From: Chlamydiia bacterium | GTDB taxonomy: Bacteria > Chlamydiota > Chlamydiia > Chlamydiales > FEN-1388 | Assembly: GCA_028293095.1 (NCBI GenBank) | Contig: JAQGPK010000061.1 | Span: forward strand, 1 to 8,973 | Reading direction: 5' to 3' | Length of the DNA stretch: 8,973 bases | Shown: positions 1-6,455 of the stretch, piece by piece | Numbering within the stretch: position 1 is the first letter of the stretch | How the letters are laid out: each line of letters begins with the position of its first letter | The notes under the pieces: generated by a model | The model's input: only the letters and a program-made list of their open reading frames with translations | Database searches by the model: none | Told to the model about the DNA's origin: nothing | Made by a program: the position numbers and the translations under genes

Positions 1-70
1 GCAATACATCAAACCTATAAATGAGTAGCGTTCCTTATGGTAATGGCGCTAGAAAAGGATATGGCTGACA

Positions 71-1303
71 ATGAGCAAACTAGAAGAAGAGTTTAGCAAA
101 ATACGGAGCCAGTTTCCAATGCTGCGCCAAACCGTCAATGGTCGTCCTTTCATCTATCTTGATTCAGCAGCAACAGCGCAAAAACCTGAAATAGTCATCG
201 ACACAATAGCAAGTTTTTATCGGGAGCACTATGGCACTGTTCATCGCGCCATCTATACAACAGCTGCCTATGCAACTGAAATCTACCAGCTCACCCGCTC
301 TAAAATTGCAAAATTCCTTAACGCCTCTCATGAAAATGAGATTATCTATACACGTGGGACAACATCTGCGATTAATCTTGTTGCTCACTCTTTTGGCAAA
401 GCTTTTATGAAGCCACAGGATGTTGTACTGATCACAGAGATGGAGCACCATTCCAACATTGTTCCCTGGCAGATAATGGCAGAAGAGCGCGGCGCAACAC
501 TAAAAGTAGTTCCTTTTCTTGAAAGTGGCGAACTTGATATGCAAGCGCTCAAAAAAGAGCTTGCAACTGGCAGAGTTAAAATCCTTGCAGTAACGCACAT
601 TTCCAATGTACTAGGCACACTGAACCCTGTAAAAGAAATTTGTGCGCTTGCGCATGCATCAGGCGCTAAGGTTCTCATCGATGGCGCTCAAAGTGCACCG
701 CATATTCCAGTTGATGTGCAGGATATTGGGGCTGATTTTTTTGTCTTTTCGGGACATAAACTGGTTGGCCCTACAGGCGTGGGTGCGCTCTATGGCAAAA
801 AAGAGCTCCTTGATCAGATGCCTCCATTGGAAGGGGGCGGTGATATGATTGAAACGGTGACTTTTGAAAAGACAACCTATAATACTGTTCCACTCAAGTT
901 TGAAGCAGGCACTCCGATGATTGCCGAGGTGATCGGGTTACATGCAGCGCTTGATTTCATGCTGAATATCGGCATGGAGAAAATAGAGAGATGGGAGCAG
1001 GAGCTCTTTGACTATCTGTTACCACGCATGCAGGAAATTCCAGGACTACAGGTAGTAGGTCTTGCAAAGGCAAGAGGTGCCCTTGTTACTTTTATGGTCG
1101 ATGGCGTACATCCGCTTGATATTGCAACGATGCTTGATTTGAAAGGGGTTGCTGTGCGTTCCGGCCATCTTTGTGCCCAGCCAGTGATGCGTCACTTTCA
1201 TGTGACCGCTATGGCTCGTGCATCCCTTGCCTTTTATAACAATAAGCAAGACATCGATAGTTTTATTGATGCCTTGCGTGATGTGGTGGCGAAGCTGAAA
1301 TAA
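71..1303 (+). CDS. sufS: SufS-type cysteine desulfurase (PLP-dependent, group II)
   Basis: This enzyme takes sulfur from L-cysteine as an enzyme-bound persulfide, releasing alanine, and feeds cytosolic Fe-S cluster assembly by the SUF machinery. The 410-residue product has the usual length and is complete. Visible landmarks are the N-terminal YLDSAAT strand (29-35), the EMEHHSN segment with the PLP-stacking His127, the IDGAQ cofactor site (Asp204, Gln207), the PLP Schiff-base Lys230 in SGHK, and the catalytic Cys368 in RSGHLCAQP. That RxGxxCA loop is typical of SufS-type (group II) enzymes rather than IscS. The ATG at 71 is preceded by AAAGGA at 54-59, 11 bases upstream. All three forward frames hit stops at 18-28, so an upstream suf gene, if present, ends there; sufD is only a guess. 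The base composition is visibly richer in G+C than the downstream genes. The stop codon lies 3 bp from the stop of the opposing gene. Confidence 0.96.
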   Translation: MSKLEEEFSKIRSQFPMLRQTVNGRPFIYLDSAATAQKPEIVIDTIASFYREHYGTVHRAIYTTAAYATEIYQLTRSKIAKFLNASHENEIIYTRGTTSAINLVAHSFGKAFMKPQDVVLITEMEHHSNIVPWQIMAEERGATLKVVPFLESGELDMQALKKELATGRVKILAVTHISNVLGTLNPVKEICALAHASGAKVLIDGAQSAPHIPVDVQDIGADFFVFSGHKLVGPTGVGALYGKKELLDQMPPLEGGGDMIETVTFEKTTYNTVPLKFEAGTPMIAEVIGLHAALDFMLNIGMEKIERWEQELFDYLLPRMQEIPGLQVVGLAKARGALVTFMVDGVHPLDIATMLDLKGVAVRSGHLCAQPVMRHFHVTAMARASLAFYNNKQDIDSFIDALRDVVAKLK

Positions 1304-1314
1304 AGTCTATTTCA
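1296..1314. terminator. Weak candidate bidirectional terminator between converging genes
   Basis: A perfect 7-bp inverted repeat (TGAAATA at 1296-1302 and TATTTCA at 1308-1314) with a 5-base loop spans the stop codons of both sufS and the opposing 429-aa gene. It is the only hairpin I see at this convergent junction. The stem is almost entirely A-T and no clear U-run follows on either strand, so its strength is doubtful and it may be chance. Confidence 0.2.
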
Positions 1315-2596
1315 AATGTAGTAGAATGGCTTTCGCATTTTCATTTTTGCAGAGACGGTCATCTTGGGCGAGCTCCGCTAGTATGTTGCACTCTTCAGCG
1401 GGGAGTTTTTTTAAATTACTAATAAATAGCTCTTCCGGTGCATTGAGGCTTGTTTCAACTTTTTGATCTCTCTTTGTTAAGATGGTATTGACTCTTTTGA
1501 CAACATAGTAATACAGCTTATCATTGCCTTTAAATGAAACAGGTGTGTTGAGGAAAGCGGCGCGGAGTTCACTTTCGAGTTTACGTGTCTTTTTACCACC
1601 ATTTATTGTGTATGCGCCATTAGCTTTAAGCAAATCACTTGGCCATTTGGGGGCTAGAGTTTTAGTAGCTTTTTGGTTACGCCATACTTTTTTTATTTTG
1701 GGAGTTTGTGAAGCTATTGGAGTTTTTATAAGTGGTGTTTTAGGAGAAGCGGGAGATTGAGAAAGAGCGCCCTCAAAGGTAAATATTTTTCTTAGACGTT
1801 TAGGAGCTCTATCCCCAGAAGATAGAGATGTTTTTTGTGGTGAATCTTCATCTTCCTGAAGTTTATCTGGAATAAAGAGTGGTGGAGGGCGTTTTGCTTT
1901 CCATGATGGAGAGTCTATTTGAAGGGTTGTCTCTACTAATAAAGCCACACGCTTTTCCATTTCTGGAAGAGTTATTTGCGATTGTAAAGAGGCCTGTGCT
2001 TGAGCAATTTCTTTATCAGTTGTCGGAGCAGCTAGGACAACTACTGCAAGCTGTGCTGGGTTTATAAATGTAACCATAGTATTTTGCTCGTTGATTTTAC
2101 CACCAGCCGCTTGTAATTGTTTGAGCGTTGGCGGGCCAAGTAAAGCATTTTTGAACTGTTCTCGTAAATCTAAAATGGAAATCGAAGGGCTCGCTTGGTT
2201 GTACGAAGAAGAGGGTGGTAAAGACTGGAGCTTTTCTTTTGAAAATTTATTGGATGTTGAAGGCTTTGTCAGTATAAAATTAGTGAGGAGTATTTTTATT
2301 TTATCATTTGAAAATGAATTGCTATTATAATTATCAATAACGCGATTGTTTTTTAGATAGTAGCCAGCACTATCTTTTTTTACAGCATAGATAGTACCTT
2401 TAATAGTTAAGTCCACGTAATTGAAAATAAGGTGGCGCACAAGGTTCAAAAATTTGCCGAGCCTCGTTTCTATAAGAGCACTCGCATTATAGCCTTCTAC
2501 GCCCTTTTTACCACGAGCGCTGGTCTCTCGACCAATCGTTTCTTCGCCTCTTTTAAATATAAGGCGATCACGCTCAGCACTAATAGTAATGTTCAT
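1307..2596 (-). CDS. Uncharacterised protein with Ser/Thr-Pro-rich basic linker, effector-like
   Basis: I do not recognise this 429-residue protein and assign no function. The start at 2596 is well supported: GAGGA lies at 2605-2601 on the minus strand, four bases before the ATG. No signal peptide or membrane helix is visible. Residues 45-110 look folded and include a strand-like segment (VDLTIKGTIYAVKK, 61-74) that weakly resembles residues 65-78 of the upstream neighbour. Residues 110-320 form a low-complexity, proline- and Ser/Thr-rich linker. It contains RPPPLFIP (236-243), a cluster of SP/TP dipeptides (about 252-299) and a short basic patch, PKRLRK (265-270), resembling a monopartite nuclear localisation signal. 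Residues 335-429 are predicted by eye to be helical. It is the second gene of a two-gene operon, 27 bp after the 471-aa gene. Linker composition and context suggest a host-directed secreted protein, but that is inference. Confidence 0.8.
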   Translation of the reverse strand: MNITISAERDRLIFKRGEETIGRETSARGKKGVEGYNASALIETRLGKFLNLVRHLIFNYVDLTIKGTIYAVKKDSAGYYLKNNRVIDNYNSNSFSNDKIKILLTNFILTKPSTSNKFSKEKLQSLPPSSSYNQASPSISILDLREQFKNALLGPPTLKQLQAAGGKINEQNTMVTFINPAQLAVVVLAAPTTDKEIAQAQASLQSQITLPEMEKRVALLVETTLQIDSPSWKAKRPPPLFIPDKLQEDEDSPQKTSLSSGDRAPKRLRKIFTFEGALSQSPASPKTPLIKTPIASQTPKIKKVWRNQKATKTLAPKWPSDLLKANGAYTINGGKKTRKLESELRAAFLNTPVSFKGNDKLYYYVVKRVNTILTKRDQKVETSLNAPEELFISNLKKLPAEECNILAELAQDDRLCKNENAKAILLHLK

Positions 2597-2600
2597 ACTT

Positions 2601-2605
2601 TCCTC
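2601..2605 (-). promoter_or_regulatory. Ribosome binding site of the 429-aa gene
   Basis: On the minus strand the sequence reads GAGGA followed by four bases and ATG at 2596-2594. It sits inside the 27-bp gap after the upstream stop codon, so this start was chosen with good confidence. It also supports independent translation initiation within a shared transcript. Confidence 0.7.
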
Positions 2606-2623
2606 TTATAAAAATGAGTACAT

Positions 2624-4039
2624 TTATAAACTATCTCTAATTTGAATAGCTGTTTTAAGTTTTTTGGCTGCTTCAGTGTTGGTTTTATCATTATTAACTA
2701 CATCTGTAATATCCTTAATAGCATCCATGGCGGCTCGTTTTAAGGCAGTTTTTTCATTTGGAGCGAGCTTTTTAAATAAAGCGATTTGTTCTAGAAGGTT
2801 ATCGAGATTAAAGCTAGCAGCGATAGTCCAGTGATAAATTGTATTTTTATCTGTATCATTAAGAAGTTTATGGTTTTTTAGTCCTTCTTGTATGCGCGAA
2901 TTTATGTCTCGATTTGGGCTTGTAGACCATTCTCTGTTTAAAGCTGCTGGCTTTTCAAGTTTTAAAGAATTTGCTGATATGCTATTTTTTAATAAGGGTG
3001 GAGGAGGCGTCTTTTGAGCGTGTGAAGCTATTGGTGCCTGCTTTTGATTTGGAAGTGGAGGCGGTGTTCTTCGGGTTTGTCGAACTACTACAGGTTCTTC
3101 GACTGATGCTTTTTTTGATTGTTTTGTTGTCACACCCATTCTCCCAGGTAATGGTAAATTACGTTTAATTTGAGGGCCGACTATTTTTTGTAACTTTTGA
3201 GCTTTTTCAAGTTGGGTTTTTAATTCTAATTTTTTCGCTTGTATCTCAGGTTTATCTTCTTCGGCTTTTTGTACAGCTCGTTTTAAATGAATGATCAAAT
3301 CATTTAAAGCTAGAATGGATTTTTTATCACTTTCAGTTGCTGTTTTGAGTAATTGTTCTATGTTGAATTCTGAAAGCATTCTTTTGAAATCTGAGGCCTT
3401 TATAAACTTCGATATATCAAGGCTGTACAGCAGTTGATTTTCATTTTTGCTGGGGAAAAAATCCTTAAATTTATCTTGTATGCCAAGTTTTTCGAAAAGT
3501 TCCTTGAATTGATTGAAGGTGCCCTGGAGTATGTTAGTATCTATATGTATATTTTTAATTTTTAAACTTTCTTGGATTTTTGTTAAATTCTGCTGGGCGA
3601 TTTTGATGATTGCTTTGTTAAGAGCTGGCAGATTTTTTCCTATACTTAATTCTCTAAAACTTTCACGAGCAGTTTGCACTTTCTCTGATTTTAATATTAA
3701 ATTGAGATATGTTTGAATTTCTTCAACTGAAAGTGAGTAGGTGTTTTTATGTACAGATACACCGGCATAAGTTGCATTACGTAGTATAAATTCTTCAACG
3801 CTTCTTTTTCCTACTGTATGTACCTTTCCATCTATATTAACATCTATTATACTTCCTTCTAGTTTTCCAATTATTTTTCTTAAAAAATTAATATTTTTTA
3901 ATTCTTTAATTCCAATATTTCCTTTTTGGCTTTTAAGAATTGTAACTACATTCTTTTCATCTTTTGCTTTATTTAGCATTGTTGCTAAATCAACGTCTGC
4001 AAAAAGGCGATCATTTGGAACACCACTTGAACTTGTCAT
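2624..4039 (-). CDS. Uncharacterised protein with proline-rich SH3-ligand-like linker, effector-like
   Basis: This 471-residue protein matches no family I can name. Its start at 4039 has AGGA (4050-4047, minus strand) seven bases upstream. The N-terminus MTSSSGVP is Ser/Thr-rich and uncharged, compatible with but not diagnostic of a type III secretion signal. Residues 45-120 contain a possible folded module (strand IIDVNIDGKVHTV, then helix) that weakly aligns with the 429-aa neighbour. Residues 120-285 are mostly helical and Lys/Glu-rich, and 250-287 look like a coiled coil. Residues 290-375 form a proline-rich linker with RTPPPLP (324-330, fitting the RxxPxxP class I SH3-ligand pattern) and TPPPPLL (344-350). 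A compact helical C-terminal part covers 380-471. There is no signal peptide and no membrane helix. It is probably the first gene of the operon that includes the 429-aa gene. Enzymatic motifs are absent, so a scaffold or adaptor role is possible; this is inference. Confidence 0.82.
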   Translation of the reverse strand: MTSSSGVPNDRLFADVDLATMLNKAKDEKNVVTILKSQKGNIGIKELKNINFLRKIIGKLEGSIIDVNIDGKVHTVGKRSVEEFILRNATYAGVSVHKNTYSLSVEEIQTYLNLILKSEKVQTARESFRELSIGKNLPALNKAIIKIAQQNLTKIQESLKIKNIHIDTNILQGTFNQFKELFEKLGIQDKFKDFFPSKNENQLLYSLDISKFIKASDFKRMLSEFNIEQLLKTATESDKKSILALNDLIIHLKRAVQKAEEDKPEIQAKKLELKTQLEKAQKLQKIVGPQIKRNLPLPGRMGVTTKQSKKASVEEPVVVRQTRRTPPPLPNQKQAPIASHAQKTPPPPLLKNSISANSLKLEKPAALNREWSTSPNRDINSRIQEGLKNHKLLNDTDKNTIYHWTIAASFNLDNLLEQIALFKKLAPNEKTALKRAAMDAIKDITDVVNNDKTNTEAAKKLKTAIQIRDSL

Positions 4040-4046
4040 AGAAAAT

Positions 4047-4050
4047 TCCT
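4047..4050 (-). promoter_or_regulatory. Ribosome binding site of the 471-aa gene
   Basis: AGGA on the minus strand ends seven bases before the ATG at 4039-4037. This spacing is normal and supports the chosen start. No other in-frame start with a comparable site lies nearby upstream. Confidence 0.55.
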
Positions 4051-4101
4051 AAACTTTTGTTTAATTTATATTTTAGTCTTTAGTATTAGAATTAACACTT
4101 T

Positions 4102-4131
4102 ATTTTAATTAAATCAAACTATTTATGACAA
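4102..4131 (-). promoter_or_regulatory. Candidate sigma-70-type promoter for the minus-strand operon
   Basis: On the minus strand TTGTCA (4131-4126) and TAAAAT (4107-4102) are separated by 18 bases, close to the -35/-10 consensus. Transcription would begin near 4095, giving a leader of roughly 55 bases before the ATG at 4039. The region is very A+T rich, so near matches are expected by chance. A second candidate, TTGATT then TAATTC with a 17-base spacer, lies slightly closer to the gene. Confidence 0.35.
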
Positions 4132-4191
4132 TATCTTACTTATAATTAAAATAACGTAAATGGGGTATTTTTAAAATTCGGATTCCTCATT

Positions 4192-4323
4192 ATGCAACTC
4201 ACTGAGCTACAACCTGCAATATTTATCACGTATTGAGAAGCACATCCAGAGTATAAAAAACTCACGAGTTTCGAAAGAGCAGTAGAAAGTTCTTTTAAAT
4301 CTTTAATTAATAAAATCAATTAA
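4192..4323 (+). pseudogene. Possible short coding remnant interrupted by TGA
   Basis: From ATG at 4192 one frame runs 14 codons to a TGA at 4234-4236. It then stays open for 28 more codons to a TAA at 4321, and the second part, ending SFKSLINKIN, has the composition of a real helical protein terminus. The stretch is also less A+T rich than its flanks. This could be the worn end of a lost gene. The evidence is only composition and an open frame over about 130 bases, and the same bases partly resemble an antisense tRNA 5' end, so chance is quite possible. Confidence 0.2.
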
Positions 4324-4347
4324 AAAATAATTTGTTATTAATATAAT
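4320..4347 (+). promoter_or_regulatory. Candidate promoter for the plus-strand reading frames
   Basis: A perfect TATAAT lies at 4342-4347, with a weak -35-like TTAAAA at 4320-4325 and a 16-base spacer. The predicted leader to the ATG at 4410 is about 55 bases, similar to the opposite-strand candidate. An alternative pair, TTGTTA (4332-4337) and TATTAG with a 17-base spacer, overlaps it. Both sit in A+T-rich DNA where chance matches are frequent. Confidence 0.3.
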
Positions 4348-4409
4348 AAATAGTTATTAGCTAATTGAAAGAGAAAGTATTTGCTTTTTCATAACTTGGC
4401 GTGCTTTTT

Positions 4410-6401
4410 ATGTCAGACTATTCACAACTCCCTGAATTTCGCAGTCCTCATGAGCCAAGTGTTTCTTTTAATACAAATAGGCAAAGTGCTGAAGCGACAG
4501 AAATTGAACAAAAAACAAAAGCACTTATGCAGCGTATTCAAGAGATGAGTGCGCATCCTGAACAAGTCAATGTTGCAGATATCAGCAAGCTACGTAGTGA
4601 TACCGAAAATTATAAAAAGTTTCTTTTAACTAAAATCGATCTATTTACTCGTGTTCAGTCGGCATCTATTGGAAAAATTATAACGTCTTATAAAGATATT
4701 CAAAGTACTGAAAAGGCCTTTGTAGCTATCGAAGCAAAAGTAAAAAATATTTTAACACAAAAAAAAGAAGAGCCTATTATACAAGAAAAAAGTTGGTCGC
4801 TTTTTAGTGTGTTAAGTTCTGTTGCACAAAGGACAGGACAGCTATTTTCTTCTTTTGCACCAGGCCTTGGTTTTTCTCGAAAAGAGAAAAGGTCCTTACC
4901 ACTACAGGCAAAAGAGGCTATAAAGCCTGATTCTGTAATCGATCAAAATCCTCCACGTACATTTATAAAGGTAAAGAGATTTCATAAAACCCCACCAAAG
5001 GATGAATCCCAACCGCTTAAGCCAACTCTCAAAGCAAAAGAGCCCTCTGATCAAATGACAGATGTAGATGAAAAGCCTCTAGCCGCCATAAAAGAGCCAA
5101 AAGAAACGCAAGTGATGCCTCCCAATGCGCGTCCACAAACTCAACAGCCACTAAGTAGTGCAACCTCTCTGCCAAAAGTTGAGGCCCCTCAAGTAAAAGA
5201 GCCCTCTGATCAAATGACAGATGTAGATGAAAAGCCGAAAACAGAGCAGCTACAAGCAGTTAGGGGATCCTCCGTAAAAGAACCATTAGCTACTATGAAA
5301 GCTAGTAAAGTAGAGACACCTTCTCAATTATCTTCTTCTCAAGTAAATGTGCGCTTTATTTCAAAATCAACAATGAAAAAGCACCGTAGATCTATAGATG
5401 AAGTTCAGACTCCTATAAAATCGGAAAAAGTAGCAATAGAACCAGAAACGGTAAAAAAAGTACGCACAGCTGAAACTCCTCCTGTAGATCCTAATAAAAG
5501 TACTTTTGAAGGAGTAGTGTTCAACAAAGGGTATTCTCAAATTGATGAAAAGGTCAAAGAGAAGCTCACAAAGCAAATGGTGGATGCTCTCGATAACAGC
5601 ACTTCTTTAAATAATCTTTATAGTGATTGGGAGGCGCTTCTTCCAAAAGGGAGTACTGCAAGTGAACAGAGTAGCCATCTCAAACATTTCTTTCCTTTGT
5701 ACTGTACTGCACTACAACAGTACAAAAACAAAGATCAAGTTGTAGGAAAATTTCAAGAGATGGCAGAGCTTGCTGATCTCACTTTTAGAACACGAGAAAT
5801 GGGGCTGCCTCTCTTTCAAATTCATGAAATGAATCGTTATATCACATTCTTGAAAAAGGTGGCTGCCGATGCTCCCTTTTCCATGTCCCCCTTTTGTCAG
5901 ATACTGCTGAATCACATGCAGCAAGCTATTATGAAGGGTGATCTTCTTGCAGCCATTGAAGAAGAAAAGCATTTGGGACGTTTTATTTTTCTTCGAGATC
6001 ATCATCCAGAACTTTTGCGAAAAGCCGCTAATCGTAATTTTGAAACTTTTACAGCAACCCTTCAAAGAGAAACGGAAAAAATTTTGATACAAGTGCGTGA
6101 GCAGTATCATCCTACTTTGTGTAAAGCTAATATATTTTTAAAAGGTGGCGTCTATTTATTACATGAAAATAGATACAGCATAGAAATAGCAAAAATACTC
6201 ACTAATTCCGATGGAACGATTAATAATTGGCTCATTGGTGATGTGAAAAAACTGCTTGTATTAGACAAATCAACAGGAAAGTCAGAGGCGTGTGATCGGC
6301 AACTTTCTAAAGCTCTTTTCTCATTGCAATCGAATGAAGAGCTGCAACGCACGATTGAAGAAGGGCAAGTTCCTAAGAAAGAAAATGGTACAGGCAATTA
6401 G
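4410..6401 (+). CDS. Uncharacterised large protein with repeat-bearing linker; possible N-terminal half of a giant gene
   Basis: I chose ATG 4410 (663 aa) over the GTG at 4401, which would add three residues; neither has a convincing Shine-Dalgarno sequence. The N-terminus MSDYSQLPEF is followed by a Ser/Thr-rich stretch compatible with a type III secretion signal. Residues 30-118 look like a helical coiled-coil region. A hydrophobic, amphipathic segment (SWSLFSVLSS to GLGF, about 128-155) could touch membranes. Residues 160-365 are a charged, proline-rich linker containing two identical 14-residue repeats, KEPSDQMTDVDEKP, at 210-223 and 263-276. Residues 370-650 form a long, mostly helical region that I cannot assign to a family. 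The frame ends in TAG at 6399-6401 and remains open beyond it into the next reading frame, so this may be the front part of a 1512-codon gene. No catalytic motif is evident here. A host-interacting role is inference. Confidence 0.8.
   Translation: MSDYSQLPEFRSPHEPSVSFNTNRQSAEATEIEQKTKALMQRIQEMSAHPEQVNVADISKLRSDTENYKKFLLTKIDLFTRVQSASIGKIITSYKDIQSTEKAFVAIEAKVKNILTQKKEEPIIQEKSWSLFSVLSSVAQRTGQLFSSFAPGLGFSRKEKRSLPLQAKEAIKPDSVIDQNPPRTFIKVKRFHKTPPKDESQPLKPTLKAKEPSDQMTDVDEKPLAAIKEPKETQVMPPNARPQTQQPLSSATSLPKVEAPQVKEPSDQMTDVDEKPKTEQLQAVRGSSVKEPLATMKASKVETPSQLSSSQVNVRFISKSTMKKHRRSIDEVQTPIKSEKVAIEPETVKKVRTAETPPVDPNKSTFEGVVFNKGYSQIDEKVKEKLTKQMVDALDNSTSLNNLYSDWEALLPKGSTASEQSSHLKHFFPLYCTALQQYKNKDQVVGKFQEMAELADLTFRTREMGLPLFQIHEMNRYITFLKKVAADAPFSMSPFCQILLNHMQQAIMKGDLLAAIEEEKHLGRFIFLRDHHPELLRKAANRNFETFTATLQRETEKILIQVREQYHPTLCKANIFLKGGVYLLHENRYSIEIAKILTNSDGTINNWLIGDVKKLLVLDKSTGKSEACDRQLSKALFSLQSNEELQRTIEEGQVPKKENGTGN
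5036..5077 (+). repeat. 42-bp perfect direct repeat, copy 1
   Basis: These 42 bases recur without a mismatch at 5195-5236, offset by 159 bp (53 codons), and both copies are read in the same frame. Each encodes KEPSDQMTDVDEKP within the linker of the 663-aa protein. Perfect identity, including third positions, indicates a recent duplication or gene conversion rather than old divergence. Confidence 0.9.
5195..5236 (+). repeat. 42-bp perfect direct repeat, copy 2
   Basis: This is the second copy of the repeat at 5036-5077, identical over 42 bases and in frame. The residues after each copy are only loosely similar (both later contain KEP-like and KxET-like segments), so the recent identity is confined to the 42-bp core. 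Confidence 0.9.
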
Positions 6402-6455
6402 GTAATACGAGCAACGCTCTGTTTAGAAAAGGGGCGAGAAATTACAAAGGCTGAT
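6399..6455 (+). other. In-frame TAG and open 18-codon bridge between two reading frames
   Basis: The stop TAG at 6399-6401 lies in exactly the frame that continues through 6402-6455 into the 830-codon reading frame. The bridge encodes VIRATLCLEKGREITKAD, which has the composition of ordinary protein, and has no ATG. A GTG at 6456 with AAAGG five bases upstream (6446-6450) is the only plausible start before the putative active-site cysteine. A weak outer pairing, GTAAT (6402-6406) with ATTAC (6441-6445), follows the stop. The layout fits an interrupted single gene, readthrough, or a reinitiation start. Confidence 0.8.

Larger units (their letters stand above)
4040..4409. other. Divergent A+T-rich intergenic region
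   Basis: About 370 bases separate the minus-strand operon from the plus-strand reading frames. The outer parts are strongly A+T rich and hold candidate promoters in both directions. The middle (about 4160-4325) is less A+T rich and contains a possible decayed coding or tRNA-like remnant. I see no intact RNA gene, riboswitch, attachment site or strong rho-independent terminator in it. The divergent arrangement would allow shared regulation of both sides, but no operator-like palindrome stands out. Confidence 0.6.

Noticed and set aside
1..68. Possible end of an upstream gene such as sufD, or a 15-codon ORF (ATG 21 to TGA 66-68).
   Set aside because: Stops occur in all three forward frames at 18-20, 22-24 and 26-28, so at most nine codons of an upstream gene are present and the frame cannot be chosen. 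The 15-codon ORF has no independent support.
1524..1760. Open frame on the strand opposite the 429-aa gene, one of several such frames across the window.
   Set aside because: These frames overlap well-supported genes, lack ribosome binding sites and have compositions unlike real proteins; they are shadows of the coding strand.
3776..3850. BTB-like core in the 471-aa protein (IIDVNIDGKVHTV followed by a helix).
   Set aside because: The resemblance to the BTB strand-turn-helix pattern is superficial: the conserved HK and RS residues are missing and the context does not fit.
4180..4214. A tRNA gene on the minus strand, suggested by GGTTGTAGCTCAGT.
   Set aside because: The D-stem lacks its pairing partner, and no anticodon stem, T-arm or matching acceptor 3' strand follows within tRNA length. 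At best it is a fragment.
6402..6445. Stem-loop after the TAG as a programmed readthrough signal (GTAAT/ATTAC plus GAGC/GCTC).
   Set aside because: The pairings are only 4-5 bp and the bases after the TAG do not match the known viral readthrough context, so I do not claim a programmed element.
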